Shown one piece after another: positions 54,230-63,228 of a stretch of DNA of 64,000 nt (position 1 is its first letter; every line of letters begins with the position of its first letter). The notes below the pieces were generated by a model that did not search any database, had not been told where the DNA came from, and was given only the letters and a program-made list of their open reading frames with translations. The stretch comes from Candidatus Thiothrix sulfatifontis (GTDB lineage Bacteria; Pseudomonadota; Gammaproteobacteria; Thiotrichales; Thiotrichaceae). Position numbers and translations under genes: made by a program. The stretch lies in the NCBI GenBank assembly GCA_022828425.1, contig CP094685.1, positions 1,798,001-1,862,000 of the forward strand. Reading direction: 5' to 3'.

Positions 54230-55396
54230 ATGACCGATCACCGTACCCTGTTATTAGAAATGTATGCTGCTGGCCTAAGCGCCGTCAATGGCGAAATGGC
54301 TGTTTACCAAGCATTGCTTGCCAAGGGTAAACGCGAGACTTGCCATGTCGTGGCGATTGGCAAAGCGGCGGAAGCGATGTTTATCGGGGCAAGTCGCTAC
54401 CTAACCACGCAGATAAACAGCGCCTTGCTGATCACCAAACACGCTCATGCCACTGTTCCACTGCCATCTTATGTGCAAGTTGTTGAAGCGGCGCATCCGG
54501 TGCCTGATGAATCGTCATTAGCGGCGGGTCAAATTTTGCTGAATTACTTGCAAACCCTGCCTGATCATGCGCCGGTGCTATTTCTGATTTCCGGTGGCAC
54601 TTCCAGTTTGGTCGAAGTGTTGGATGTGGGCTGGAACCTGCCGCGTTTGCAACAAGCGACCCAAGCGATGTTGGCAAACGGGGCGGTTATTAGCGACATT
54701 AATGCAATGCGGCGAGCGCTGTCTTTAATTAAAGGCGGCAAATTATGGGAATATCTGGGGTAACGTCCAGTCAGTTGTTTACTGATGTCTGATGTACCCG
54801 GCGATGATCCCGCAGTAATTGGTTCGGGATTACTGTTTCCCGCACCGCATGACAGGTTTGATTGGCAAATTGTCGCCAGCAATCGCCAACTGCTGGCGGC
54901 AATGGCTGCCGCCGAATCAGCCGGTTTGCCGGTGCAGCTAATGCCTGATTTCATCGAAGGTGATGCGGAAGTAATTGCACAATGGTGTGTGGAACAGTTG
55001 CAAGCGAGCGCTCCCGGTCTTTACCTGTGGGGGGCGGAAACCACGGTGCAATTGCCGTTGAATCCCGGTCGCGGCGGGCGCAATCAGCATTTGGCCTTGG
55101 CAGCGGCGCTTTGCCTAAACCCAGACGCTGACATTTACCTATTGGTTGCCGGGACGGATGGTTCGGACGGGGTGACAGCCGATACCGGAGCGTTGATCGA
55201 TAATGGCACTATCCGGCGTGGTAAATCGCAAAATCTTGACCCCTGGGCTTGTTTACGTGCCGCTGATGCCGGTACATTCCTTGAAGCCAGCGGCGACCTG
55301 ATTCACACAGGGCCGACGGGTACGAATGTTATGGATGTCATTATCGGTTTAAAATTACCATGCAAAACCTCTACCGAGCAGCTCACGCCTGCTTAA
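54230..55396 (+). pseudogene. Glycerate 2-kinase (MOFRL family) split by an in-frame TAA
   Basis: Bases 54230-54763 encode the N-terminal half (VVAIGKAAEAMF, LLITKHAHATVPLP, FLISGGTSSLVEVL, RRALSLIKGGKLWEYLG) and stop at TAA 54761-54763. The same frame continues at once with RPVSCLLMSDVPGDDPAVIG and the whole MOFRL half (LNPGRGGRNQHLALAAAL, LLVAGTDGSDGVTADTGALI). One sense codon changed to TAA explains everything. Translation could restart at ATG 54785 to give a separate C-terminal piece. The enzyme phosphorylates D-glycerate to 2-phosphoglycerate. It is probably inactive unless the stop is read through. Confidence 0.88.
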
Positions 55397-56175
55397 TGCA
55401 AGCGGATATTGACCAGAAATTGGTCGGTGCGCAGCAACTCTACACCGCTTGGCAACAGGGCGACTTATTGCGCGATAATGAGTCGAGTTTTCCGGTGCAA
55501 TCTATTTTGATTCCCGGTCGCCCTGCCAAGCCGGAGTTGGTGCACCCCAAGCATGTCAAACAGCGCAAACTCAGCACCCCAGAAGGGCGGCGGGCATTAT
55601 TACACGCGGTTGCGCACATTGAATTTAATGCGATTAATTTGGCGCTGGATGCAGTCTACCGTTTTCGCGAATTACCGGATGCTTATTACGGCGATTGGTT
55701 ACAAGTCGCGGCGGAAGAGGCTTACCATTTCAGTTTATTACGCGCCCGGATGCAGGATTTTTCCTGTGTTTATGGTGATTTGCCTGCGCACAATGGCCTG
55801 TGGGAACAAGCCTGTAAAACCGACCATGACGTGTTGGTGCGCATGGCGTTGGTGCCAAGAGTGCTCGAAGCACGCGGGCTGGATGTTACCCCCGGTATGA
55901 TGCAGCGCTTACGCGAAGTCGACGATGCCGAAACCGTTGAAATTCTAACAATTATTCTGCGAGATGAAATCGGGCATGTGCGGATTGGCTCGCGTTGGTT
56001 TCATTACTGCTGTGCGCAACGTGGCTTAGAACCCGATGCCACTTTCCGGCAATTACTCCGTGAAGCTTTGCCCGCGCCGTTGCGTGGCCCGTTTTATACC
56101 GAGGCACGTTTGCAGGCGGGTTTTAGTGCTGAAGAATTGGAGCAGTTGGTCGACATGGAAAAAAATTGGGTGTAA
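55360..56175 (+). CDS. DUF455 ferritin-like protein
   Basis: A 271-residue helical protein with the DUF455 pattern: AVAHIEFNAINLALDAVYRF, AAEEAYHFSLLRARM, and LRDEIGHVRIGSRWF. The repeated E and ExxH groups are those of a di-iron ferritin-like site. Some homologues are linked to tRNA or RNA hydroxylation, but its own substrate is unknown. The start at 55360 overlaps the glycerate kinase end by 37 bp; ATG 55396 would give a TAATG junction but loses conserved N-terminal residues. Confidence 0.85.
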   Translation: MQNLYRAAHACLMQADIDQKLVGAQQLYTAWQQGDLLRDNESSFPVQSILIPGRPAKPELVHPKHVKQRKLSTPEGRRALLHAVAHIEFNAINLALDAVYRFRELPDAYYGDWLQVAAEEAYHFSLLRARMQDFSCVYGDLPAHNGLWEQACKTDHDVLVRMALVPRVLEARGLDVTPGMMQRLREVDDAETVEILTIILRDEIGHVRIGSRWFHYCCAQRGLEPDATFRQLLREALPAPLRGPFYTEARLQAGFSAEELEQLVDMEKNWV

Positions 56176-56301
56176 AACACCGCTCATCGGCTTAACTGGC
56201 CACTGCCTGAATCGTTACAAGTATTTTTGGGAATTTTCCGGCAGAATTAGGGTCATTAAACTATATTAATGAGCGGGCATTTCAGTGAGTACCTTATTGT
56301 C

Positions 56302-57993
56302 ATGAGAAAAATAGTGAAGAAGCTTGGCTTAGTGTGGCTGACCGTGGGTTGCTTGTGTCTGCCACTCAGTGTATTTGCGGCAGCAGAACCGGCAAGTTGC
56401 TCGGGTTTCAATGAGAAAACACTTAATCAGCACGCTAACGCGTATCAAGCAGAAATCAAAAAAGCCGCCAACCGTTACAGCGTCAATCCATCGCTGATCA
56501 AGGCGGTGATTGCTACCGGGAGTTGCTTTAATCATGCGTATGTCGCGCCCACGGGGACGGTGGGTTTGATGCAATTGCAGATGGATACCGCTAAGCGCTT
56601 TGGGGCGTTGGATGTATTTAACCCGGAAGCCAATATTGATGCCGGAACCCGTTACCTCAGTTATTTGCTCCGGCGTTACCAAGGCAGTGTGGCGGAAGTA
56701 TTAGCGGCCTATGTTGCCAATAGCGGCACGCTTTGGCATGAGCCGGAGTTACCCGTGGCGTTTGAGCTGATTCAGGAACCTGTTAAGCAACACTTGACGA
56801 CCCTGCTCAAGCTTGATGGCAATAAAAAAGCCAATCGTCAAGCGGCGGCATTATTGAAAAAATGGGCGAATTCCACCAAGGTCTATCACACAGCGTTGGC
56901 GGTGTTGCCGCGCCCGGATATTAAAGCCGCTAAAACCTGGTTTCAGTCGCGTTTAACCAAGGTGCATTACCCGCGCACACCTGACGCTAGGGGTTGCGGT
57001 GGTTTCAGTGCCAAAACCTTGCAAACGAAAGCTGCGCCTTATGATGACATTATCCGACAAGCGGCTAAACGCCACGGAGTGAACCCTGCGCTTGTTAAAG
57101 CGGTAATTGCTGCTGAAAGTTGCTACCGGGAAATGGTGGTGTCGTACAAAGGCGCGTCGGGTTTGATGCAATTAATGCCGGAAACGGCAGCAGAGCTGGG
57201 CGTGCTTGATATATTTGATCCGCAAGAGAACATTAATGCTGGCACGCGTTATCTCAGTTGGTTATTGCGACGTTACGACGGTAGCGTGCCTCATGCGATT
57301 GCGGCATACAATGCGGGTGCGGGCAGGATAGAGCAGGGTGCACCCATTACGATTGCGTTTACCGAAACCCGTGGTTATATCCGTAACGTGCTGACTAATT
57401 TGAATAAACTGGAACAGGGTAAAAAATCGATTGAAGACGCCCGTTTGCTGTTAGCGGGGTGGGAACAGACAGAGTTGGAATACCAAGCGGCGTTGCGTGG
57501 TGAAACGCTGGCAGTGGCTGAGCCGGAATTTGCTCCCGTTCCAGAAGAAAAAGCCATGTTCGACCCCGAAATGACGTTGGCATTCATGCGCACTGAAAAA
57601 GCTTTGCCAACGGTGACAGATACTGGAACTGCTGCGGACGATGTGCAATTGATCACCGCCGCAGCAGTTGACCAAGGCATTGTGCGCGTAAAGCATGTGA
57701 GCACTGTTGAGTTAGCACCGGCAGAAGCGGTAGAACAACCACAACCTACAACACAGGGTTTGCAAGCTTGTGAGGAGGTGCCAGCGGCTTTGCTGGCGCA
57801 AACGGCGCAGCGTGGCAGCGGGCGTTATGGTGCATTTTTTTACGCTGTCCAAGCGGGTGATACTTTGGAACAGGTGGTGGTGAAGCTTGGTGTTAATGCC
57901 GAAGCGGTTATGCAGCTCAATAATGTTGCATGGGATGAGCCTTTGCGGGCAGGGGGGCAATTGAAGGTTGCGGAGTGTGCGCGGGGGTTGTAA
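56302..57993 (+). CDS. Lytic transglycosylase with two SLT domains and LysM
   Basis: A 563-residue exported protein. ATG 56302 opens a signal peptide (LVWLTVGCLCLPLSVFAAA). SLT domain 1 (residues about 50-140) has Gly73 in AVIATGSCFN where the catalytic Glu belongs. SLT domain 2 (about 250-350) has the intact Glu272 in AVIAAESCYRE and GLMQLMPETA. A linker and one C-terminal LysM (YAVQAGDTLEQVVVKLGV) follow. Domain 2 should cleave peptidoglycan; domain 1 may only bind glycan. Confidence 0.88.
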   Translation: MRKIVKKLGLVWLTVGCLCLPLSVFAAAEPASCSGFNEKTLNQHANAYQAEIKKAANRYSVNPSLIKAVIATGSCFNHAYVAPTGTVGLMQLQMDTAKRFGALDVFNPEANIDAGTRYLSYLLRRYQGSVAEVLAAYVANSGTLWHEPELPVAFELIQEPVKQHLTTLLKLDGNKKANRQAAALLKKWANSTKVYHTALAVLPRPDIKAAKTWFQSRLTKVHYPRTPDARGCGGFSAKTLQTKAAPYDDIIRQAAKRHGVNPALVKAVIAAESCYREMVVSYKGASGLMQLMPETAAELGVLDIFDPQENINAGTRYLSWLLRRYDGSVPHAIAAYNAGAGRIEQGAPITIAFTETRGYIRNVLTNLNKLEQGKKSIEDARLLLAGWEQTELEYQAALRGETLAVAEPEFAPVPEEKAMFDPEMTLAFMRTEKALPTVTDTGTAADDVQLITAAAVDQGIVRVKHVSTVELAPAEAVEQPQPTTQGLQACEEVPAALLAQTAQRGSGRYGAFFYAVQAGDTLEQVVVKLGVNAEAVMQLNNVAWDEPLRAGGQLKVAECARGL

Positions 57994-58193
57994 TGGATAT
58001 TGTAGTTGTCGCGCCTATCAGTGCTGTGCAAAATGGTTCGATTGAAGAGAAGCCAGTTTTGTTTTCACCAACACCACGGAAAGGTTTTGGAACGCGATTA
58101 CACCAGCGTGTGATGGTGTTGACGGGTGGGGACGATTTACAGACTCCGGTTCGTTCTCTTCCGCGTGTTGCCCCTGATTTTGCCGATGATTAG
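57993..58193 (+). CDS. Possible 66-residue hypothetical protein
   Basis: ATG 57993 shares a base with the transglycosylase stop (TAATG). The product starts MDIVVVAPISAVQNG and ends RVAPDFADD. No family is recognised. It directly precedes an Uma2 remnant and may be part of the same decayed sequence. Confidence 0.35.
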   Translation: MDIVVVAPISAVQNGSIEEKPVLFSPTPRKGFGTRLHQRVMVLTGGDDLQTPVRSLPRVAPDFADD

Positions 58194-58385
58194 GTTCGAG
58201 AGTATTTGTGATATGTTTGTCACGGCATCCCTGAATATTGGTTGGTTAACCTGAAGGAAAATTGCCTTGAAGTGTTCCAGCAGCCGGAAAATGAGCGCTA
58301 TACCAGCTATCGGAGTTTGAAGGCGGGAAGTGTGTTTGTTTGTGGGAATGGTAAACAGGTGATGATTGGTTGTGTGTTGGTGTAG
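58194..58385 (+). pseudogene. Decayed 3' end of an Uma2 family endonuclease gene
   Basis: In frame, the DNA reads VREYL, a TGA stop at 58209-58211, then YVCHGIPEYWLVNLKENCLE and VFQQPENERYTSYRSLKAG before a final TAG. GIPEYWLVNL and the LEV-QP-Y pattern are hallmarks of the Uma2 (DUF820) C-terminus. The 5' two thirds with the catalytic residues are missing. Confidence 0.75.
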
Positions 58386-58455
58386 TCATTCAGATCGCAT
58401 TAGAGAGCCACTTTTGATAATATTTTAAGGTAATCAAATAGAGTGCAGCCCAACC

Positions 58456-58872
58456 ATGCCAGCCAGAGACATCTACCACAACACCGTCAAACATGCCCTA
58501 GAAAAAAGCGGCTGGAATGTTACGGCTGACCCATTTTTGTTACGCGCTGGCGCAATATCCATGTATGTGGATTTGGGGGCAGAACGTTTACTGGCAGCGA
58601 ATAGAAATGAAGAGAAAATTGCGGTAGAAATTAAATGCTTTTTACAAGCCTCTGATATTTCTGAGTTCCATGCGGCGCTGGGACAATTCATGAACTATCG
58701 CCTTGCTTTGAGTAAGCAAGAACCCGATCGTGTTTTGTATCTTGCCGTACCTGCTGACACCTATGATTCATTTTTCACCCAACCATTCATTCAAGATGTA
58801 TTGCATCAGTATCAAGTTAAGCTGATTGTATTCATGCCTAATCAAGAGGTTATCACGCAATGGATAAGTTAA
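58456..58872 (+). CDS. XisH family protein
   Basis: A 138-residue protein starting MPARDIYHNTVKHALEKSGW. The strands VDLGAERLLAA and KIAVEIKCFLQASDISEF carry a D...ExK arrangement as in PD-(D/E)XK nucleases, and the rest matches XisH (ALGQFMNYRLAL, PDRVLYLAVP). XisH was named for heterocyst fdxN element excision in cyanobacteria. In a bacterium without heterocysts it more likely belongs to a mobile or toxin-antitoxin-like pair. The XisI gene starts 13 bp before its end. Confidence 0.85.
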   Translation: MPARDIYHNTVKHALEKSGWNVTADPFLLRAGAISMYVDLGAERLLAANRNEEKIAVEIKCFLQASDISEFHAALGQFMNYRLALSKQEPDRVLYLAVPADTYDSFFTQPFIQDVLHQYQVKLIVFMPNQEVITQWIS

Positions 58873-59195
58873 TGCTGTATCGTCAAGCTATTAAAAATCT
58901 GCTTAAAGAATATGCTGATCTTTCCGCAGCGGATAAAGATGTGGACACCCAACTGCTGTTTGATGAAACTCATGACCACTATCAACTCATGCATGTTGGT
59001 TGGATAAATGGGCAGCGAATCTACGGTTCAGTTATTCACTTGGATTTGATCAATGGTAAAGTTTGGCTGCAACACAATGGCACGGAAGGCGATATTGCTC
59101 AGGAATTGATGGCTGGCGGTGTGGCACGGGAAGATATTGTGCTGGGCTTTCGTTCGCCTGCGGTGCGCGTGCATACGGGGTATGCGGTTGCTTGA
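58860..59195 (+). CDS. XisI family protein
   Basis: A 111-residue partner of XisH: LYRQAIKNLLKEYADLS, HYQLMHVGWINGQRIYG, HLDLINGKVWLQHNGTEGDI and AREDIVLGFRSPAVRVHTGYA are family blocks. Overlap with xisH shows the two are made together. Its biochemical role is unknown. Confidence 0.85.
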   Translation: MDKLMLYRQAIKNLLKEYADLSAADKDVDTQLLFDETHDHYQLMHVGWINGQRIYGSVIHLDLINGKVWLQHNGTEGDIAQELMAGGVAREDIVLGFRSPAVRVHTGYAVA

Positions 59196-59702
59196 ACTCA
59201 TGCGTTATTATGATTCCACTGGGTAGTTACCACGCAATGTCCATCCAAGTGATGGCAGATTATATCCCGTAACCTGTTTGAGTTTGGTCATCGTGTGCGT
59301 ATATATGCGGAATGGTGGGTAGAACCCTTGTCGAGTAGCCCCGAAAAAGCAATCGGGGCTTCATGTTCTATACTAAGTAGTTTTCATTAATTTAGTAAGA
59401 AATACATGCACATTGGTCAGGTTCAAACCCAAGAATCCCCGCAGCCGAGACTATTGACCATAGCAGAGAAACAAGTAATGCTTTCCACCATGTTATATCA
59501 GAACTTGGATATGCTATTAAGAAAACAGCAAATGTTCAATATATTCAAAGCACCATTAATGGATTGTTTTCATTTTCCAAATCCATGTCTGTTCCTTTTT
59601 ATTCTTAGGTAATAATGAGATAGTTTCATGTAACTGTCAGGTTTTTTGGTCGTTAAATATTTGAATCTACCGAAGCTTCATGTGAAGCAGTGTATTAATT
59701 TA
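59196..59702. other. AT-rich stretch without a convincing gene
   Basis: 507 bp between XisI and a minus-strand peptide gene. One open frame (59406-59612) has no ribosome site, and a second frame reads more protein-like (GYAIKKTANVQYIQSTING, ending at about 59606) but has no start codon, so a decayed gene is possible. The only clear structure is the hairpin at 59337-59360. Confidence 0.5.
59337..59360 (+). terminator. Hairpin downstream of xisHI
   Basis: AGCCCCGA-AAAAGCAA-TCGGGGCT: perfect 8-bp stem with an 8-base loop, 140 bp after xisI. Only a weak T tract follows. Confidence 0.5.
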
Positions 59703-59825
59703 TCATATATTAAAAGCTAGTGTTGCAACTACTAATCCAATAGCAACAGTGTATTCAACACCAAGAGTAACTGTAATAATTCCACCAAGAATAGTGATAG
59801 TGACAGGTATAACAGCTTTTTGCAT
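59703..59825 (-). CDS. 40-residue hydrophobic membrane peptide
   Basis: On the minus strand ATG 59825 has AAAGGAA about eight bases upstream. The product starts MQKAVIPVTITILGG and is hydrophobic throughout, with one Lys and one Glu, ending in ATLAFNI. It looks like a small membrane protein such as a type I toxin, holin-like or signalling peptide. No family recognised. The GATAACTT repeats lie 73 bp upstream of its start. Confidence 0.5.
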   Translation of the reverse strand: MQKAVIPVTITILGGIITVTLGVEYTVAIGLVVATLAFNI

Positions 59826-59897
59826 TTTATGTTTTCCTTTATTGTACTTGGGGTTTAGGTAAACTATTTGTCGGGTTGTGATTAGCGATTTACTAAT

Positions 59898-59945
59898 GAT
59901 AACTTGATAACTTGATAACTTGATAACTTGATAACTTGATAGCTT
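59898..59945. repeat. 8-bp tandem repeat, six units
   Basis: GATAACTT five times, then GATAGCTT, without gaps. It sits between the divergent 40-residue peptide gene and prfC, about 42 bp before the prfC -35 box. Confidence 0.97.
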
Positions 59946-59987
59946 GCTACTGCCACTCGTCGGACGGTAGTTTGTCGAATGGCTTTC

Positions 59988-60016
59988 TTACACCTGTTGG
60001 TCGTTTCCGCTATAAT
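59988..60016 (+). promoter_or_regulatory. Probable prfC promoter
   Basis: TTACAC (59988-59993), 17 bp, TATAAT (60011-60016). The -10 is consensus. Transcription would begin near 60023, giving a short leader of about 30 bases without a clear ribosome site before ATG 60052. Confidence 0.55.
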
Positions 60017-60051
60017 CACCCCCTTTCCAATAGCCCAACCCCGTGGACACC

Positions 60052-61644
60052 ATGACCGACCGCCTAACCGAAACCGCCCGCCGCCGCACTTTCGCCATCA
60101 TTTCCCACCCGGATGCCGGTAAAACCACCATGACCGAAAAGGTGCTGCTATTCGGGGGCGCAATCCAGCTTGCAGGCACGATCAAAGGGCGCAAAGCCGG
60201 TCGCCATGCTACTTCCGACTGGATGACGATGGAAAAAGAACGCGGCATTTCCGTCACCTCATCGGTGATGCAGTTCCCCTACAATGGGCGCATCGTCAAC
60301 CTGCTCGACACGCCGGGGCATGAAGACTTTTCGGAAGACACCTACCGCGTCTTAACCGCTGTCGATTCCGCCCTCATGGTCATCGACGTGGCAAAAGGGG
60401 TCGAAGAACGCACCATCAAACTCATGGAAGTGTGCCGCCTGCGCGATACGCCGATCATGACCTTCATCAACAAGCTCGACCGCGAAGGCAAAGAACCCAT
60501 TGAGTTGCTGGATGAAGTCGAAACCGTCCTCAATATCCAATGCGCCCCGATCACCTGGCCTATCGGCATGGGCAAACGCCTCAAAGGGATTTACCACCTC
60601 TACGAAGACAAAGTAATCCTCTACAAACCCAGCACCGAACGCCGTCAGGATTACGACGAAATCCAAGGGCTGGACAACGCCGAACTCGACAAACTGCTCG
60701 GCACACAAGCCGACGAATTACGCGAAGAAATCGAGCTGGTGAAAGGCGCAAGCCACGAATTCGACCTGCAAGCCTACCTCGACGGCAAGCTCACCCCAGT
60801 CTATTTTGGCACAGCTCTAAACAGTTTCGGCATCCGCGAATTGCTGGATGGTTTCGTGGAAAATGCCCCCGCGCCGCAAGCCCGCCCAACCACTACCCGC
60901 AAAGTCGAAGCAGCGGAAGAGCCTTTCACTGGCTTTGTCTTCAAAATCCAAGCGAATATGGATCCGCAACACCGCGACCGCATGGCATTCATGCGCATCT
61001 GTTCCGGCAAGTTTGAAAAGGGCATGAAGGTTAAACACGTGCGCATCGGCAAAGAGGTGAAAATCCCCGACGCGCTCACCTTCATGGCATCCGACCGTGA
61101 ACATGTCGAAGACGCTTACCCCGGCGACATTATCGGCTTGCACAATCACGGCAGCATCCGCATCGGCGACACCTTCACAATGGGCGAAAACCTGCAATTC
61201 ACCGGCATCCCCAACTTTGCGCCGGAACTGTTCCGCCGTGCGCAATTACGTGACCCGCTGAAAATGAAGCAGTTGCAGAAAGGCTTGGAGCAGTTGTGCG
61301 AAGAGGGCGCAACCCAGCTTTTCAAACCCGTCAACAACAACGACCTGATCCTCGGCGCGGTCGGTGTATTGCAGTTCGATGTGGTGGCGCAACGTCTCAA
61401 AGACGAATACAAAGTCGATGCGCTGTTTGAAGGCGTGAACGTGCAAACCGCGCGTTGGGTCACATCCACCAACGAGAAAAAGTTCGAGGAATTTAAGACC
61501 AAAGCCGCGCAGAATTTAGCTTACGACCATTCTGGGGAGCTGGTGTATATCGCACCAACCCGCATCAACCTGCAAATGGCGCAGGAAAAATGGCCTGACA
61601 TTAAGTTCCATTCCACCCGCGAGCATGGCGTGGCAACAGGTTGA
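60052..61644 (+). CDS. prfC: Peptide chain release factor 3
   Basis: A 530-residue translational GTPase that recycles RF1/RF2 after termination. G motifs: [39 protein letters not shown]; the RF3-type domains II and III follow. ATG 60052 gives the normal family length; GTG 60043 is an alternative. No strong ribosome site precedes either. Confidence 0.97.
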   Translation: MTDRLTETARRRTFAIISHPDAGKTTMTEKVLLFGGAIQLAGTIKGRKAGRHATSDWMTMEKERGISVTSSVMQFPYNGRIVNLLDTPGHEDFSEDTYRVLTAVDSALMVIDVAKGVEERTIKLMEVCRLRDTPIMTFINKLDREGKEPIELLDEVETVLNIQCAPITWPIGMGKRLKGIYHLYEDKVILYKPSTERRQDYDEIQGLDNAELDKLLGTQADELREEIELVKGASHEFDLQAYLDGKLTPVYFGTALNSFGIRELLDGFVENAPAPQARPTTTRKVEAAEEPFTGFVFKIQANMDPQHRDRMAFMRICSGKFEKGMKVKHVRIGKEVKIPDALTFMASDREHVEDAYPGDIIGLHNHGSIRIGDTFTMGENLQFTGIPNFAPELFRRAQLRDPLKMKQLQKGLEQLCEEGATQLFKPVNNNDLILGAVGVLQFDVVAQRLKDEYKVDALFEGVNVQTARWVTSTNEKKFEEFKTKAAQNLAYDHSGELVYIAPTRINLQMAQEKWPDIKFHSTREHGVATG

Positions 61645-61674
61645 TCTTTTAGGAAAAGCGACACATCGTTACCG

Positions 61675-63210
61675 TTAGCGCAGGGGGAGGTGCGACCAGA
61701 TTTGTTGGATAGTGCGGTTCATTTGCTGTGGGAAATCGTGTATCAATTTGCGGCTGGTCTGCGCAAAATTAGGGTGTTTATTTTGCAACTGCCGGTATTC
61801 CTTTGTTCCCTGTTCGAGTCGTTGATTACATTGATAAAATGCCGTGCGTAGCAGCGGTGTCCAGAGGTGTTTGAGCCTGACCTTGTTAACCTCTTGCATG
61901 GCTGCGAGGTAGCGACCTTCTCGATAATGGCAAACGGATAAGGGAAGGTGATACCAGTCAGCATAGGTTGGGCTAATGTTGATGCTGTTCTGTATAAGTT
62001 GCGCCCCGGTTTGCCATTCACTCAAGCCGATGTAAATCAAACCGAGGTGGATATTCAGGTAACTGTCTAGTGCGTTGATCGTCTGTGCTTGTTCTGCTGC
62101 TGTCTGGCAGCGTTCGTTGTCCCCATTAAACAAGCAGGCTGCTGCGTAGTATGCGTGTGAATAGGCATTAGCGGGAGCGAGTTGCAGCAAGGTATCGGCA
62201 GCATGAGCCACCTTGGTTTCTATGGATTCAATGACCTGGTGTTTCAAGCCATATTCTGCAAGACAATGATTGATGTAGACAAATAAAGCTGGTACATCAT
62301 TGGGGGCTTGTTCAAGCCGCTGTGTGCAGGCTTGCCAACTGGTTCGGAAGGTTGTGGGGGATGGATTCCATAGGTACTGGCGTACTGCAACCAATACTTG
62401 GTGTTGGGAAGCAATGGGTTTACCTGAATCTAGTTGCTGACGCACCCAATAGTGATGTGCCACACCTGTTTCATAGTTGAGGGTATCGTGAGCGATACGC
62501 TTGAATATCGGGTTAATGCTTGCAGGTGTTGGGTAGCTTTTTTCCAATGGAAAATTGTGCCCCCAGATAATCTGTTGGTTTACCCCATGCACCAAACTGC
62601 ATTTGAGGCTATAGCCGGATTCTGTGGGGTAAAGGTCAAAAAATAGAATGAAATCTGCACCGTATTGTTGCCAGACATCAGACTGCCAAGATGCGTTGGC
62701 CAATGTCACCTGACAAAAACTGAATTTTGCCAATGCAGCCACATAATCATTCGTCAGACGGGTGATGAAGGAAGTTCCCACATTTTCATCGGTCACGAAA
62801 TGGCGGGGGATGCACATAATGCTGGGGCCTTGCGATTGGCTTACCGCCGCGTTTGCCCGTTCCAGCGGGAAAACAGGGTGCTGGTGGCTGAATTCAGGGC
62901 AGTAACTGCCCATTGGCAAGTCGATGCGAATGGTGTCAAAGCGGCCTTCTGTCGCGTAATACTCACCCAGTTGATCCCGCAGCCGTCGGGCTTGCACGCG
63001 CACCAAAGGGCTTTCCAAGGCACTAAAATCCGTTGATCTTCCCAGTGCGTGAAGAGCGATAGCGTGTTGTGTGATCTGCGTTTGTTTTCCTGCCAGACTT
63101 TCCCGCACAATATAGCGCAAAAATTGGCTCAATATTTTGCGGGCGCGAAAACAGCGGCTGGTCAGAATGCGTTCAAGTTCAGCCTCTATTGCGGGGCGAT
63201 CGAGTTCCAT
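61675..63210 (-). CDS. TPR-type protein with regulatory N-terminal domain (paralogue A)
   Basis: A 511-residue protein. The N-terminus (LSQFLRYIVRESLAGKQTQI, then SPLVRVQARRLRDQLGEYYA and IDLPMGSYCPEF) is a conserved winged-helix-like module found in front of adenylate cyclase-type or TPR proteins. The middle resembles the TolB-like N-domain (DFILFFDLYPTESGYSLKCS). The C-terminal 200 residues are TPR-like helices (ANAYSHAYYAAACLFNGDNE). No enzyme domain is visible, so a regulatory role is likely. The gene to its left on this strand is close kin. Confidence 0.7.
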   Translation of the reverse strand: MELDRPAIEAELERILTSRCFRARKILSQFLRYIVRESLAGKQTQITQHAIALHALGRSTDFSALESPLVRVQARRLRDQLGEYYATEGRFDTIRIDLPMGSYCPEFSHQHPVFPLERANAAVSQSQGPSIMCIPRHFVTDENVGTSFITRLTNDYVAALAKFSFCQVTLANASWQSDVWQQYGADFILFFDLYPTESGYSLKCSLVHGVNQQIIWGHNFPLEKSYPTPASINPIFKRIAHDTLNYETGVAHHYWVRQQLDSGKPIASQHQVLVAVRQYLWNPSPTTFRTSWQACTQRLEQAPNDVPALFVYINHCLAEYGLKHQVIESIETKVAHAADTLLQLAPANAYSHAYYAAACLFNGDNERCQTAAEQAQTINALDSYLNIHLGLIYIGLSEWQTGAQLIQNSINISPTYADWYHLPLSVCHYREGRYLAAMQEVNKVRLKHLWTPLLRTAFYQCNQRLEQGTKEYRQLQNKHPNFAQTSRKLIHDFPQQMNRTIQQIWSHLPLR

Positions 63211-63228
63211 GCGTTACCTTTAATGCGG

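Noticed and set aside
54230-55396. A frameshift in the glycerate kinase gene
   Set aside because: Both halves are in the same frame; the interruption is a single in-frame TAA.
59406-59612. A 68-residue frame in the gap before prfC
   Set aside because: No ribosome site and an unconvincing product; another frame of the same DNA looks more protein-like but has no start.
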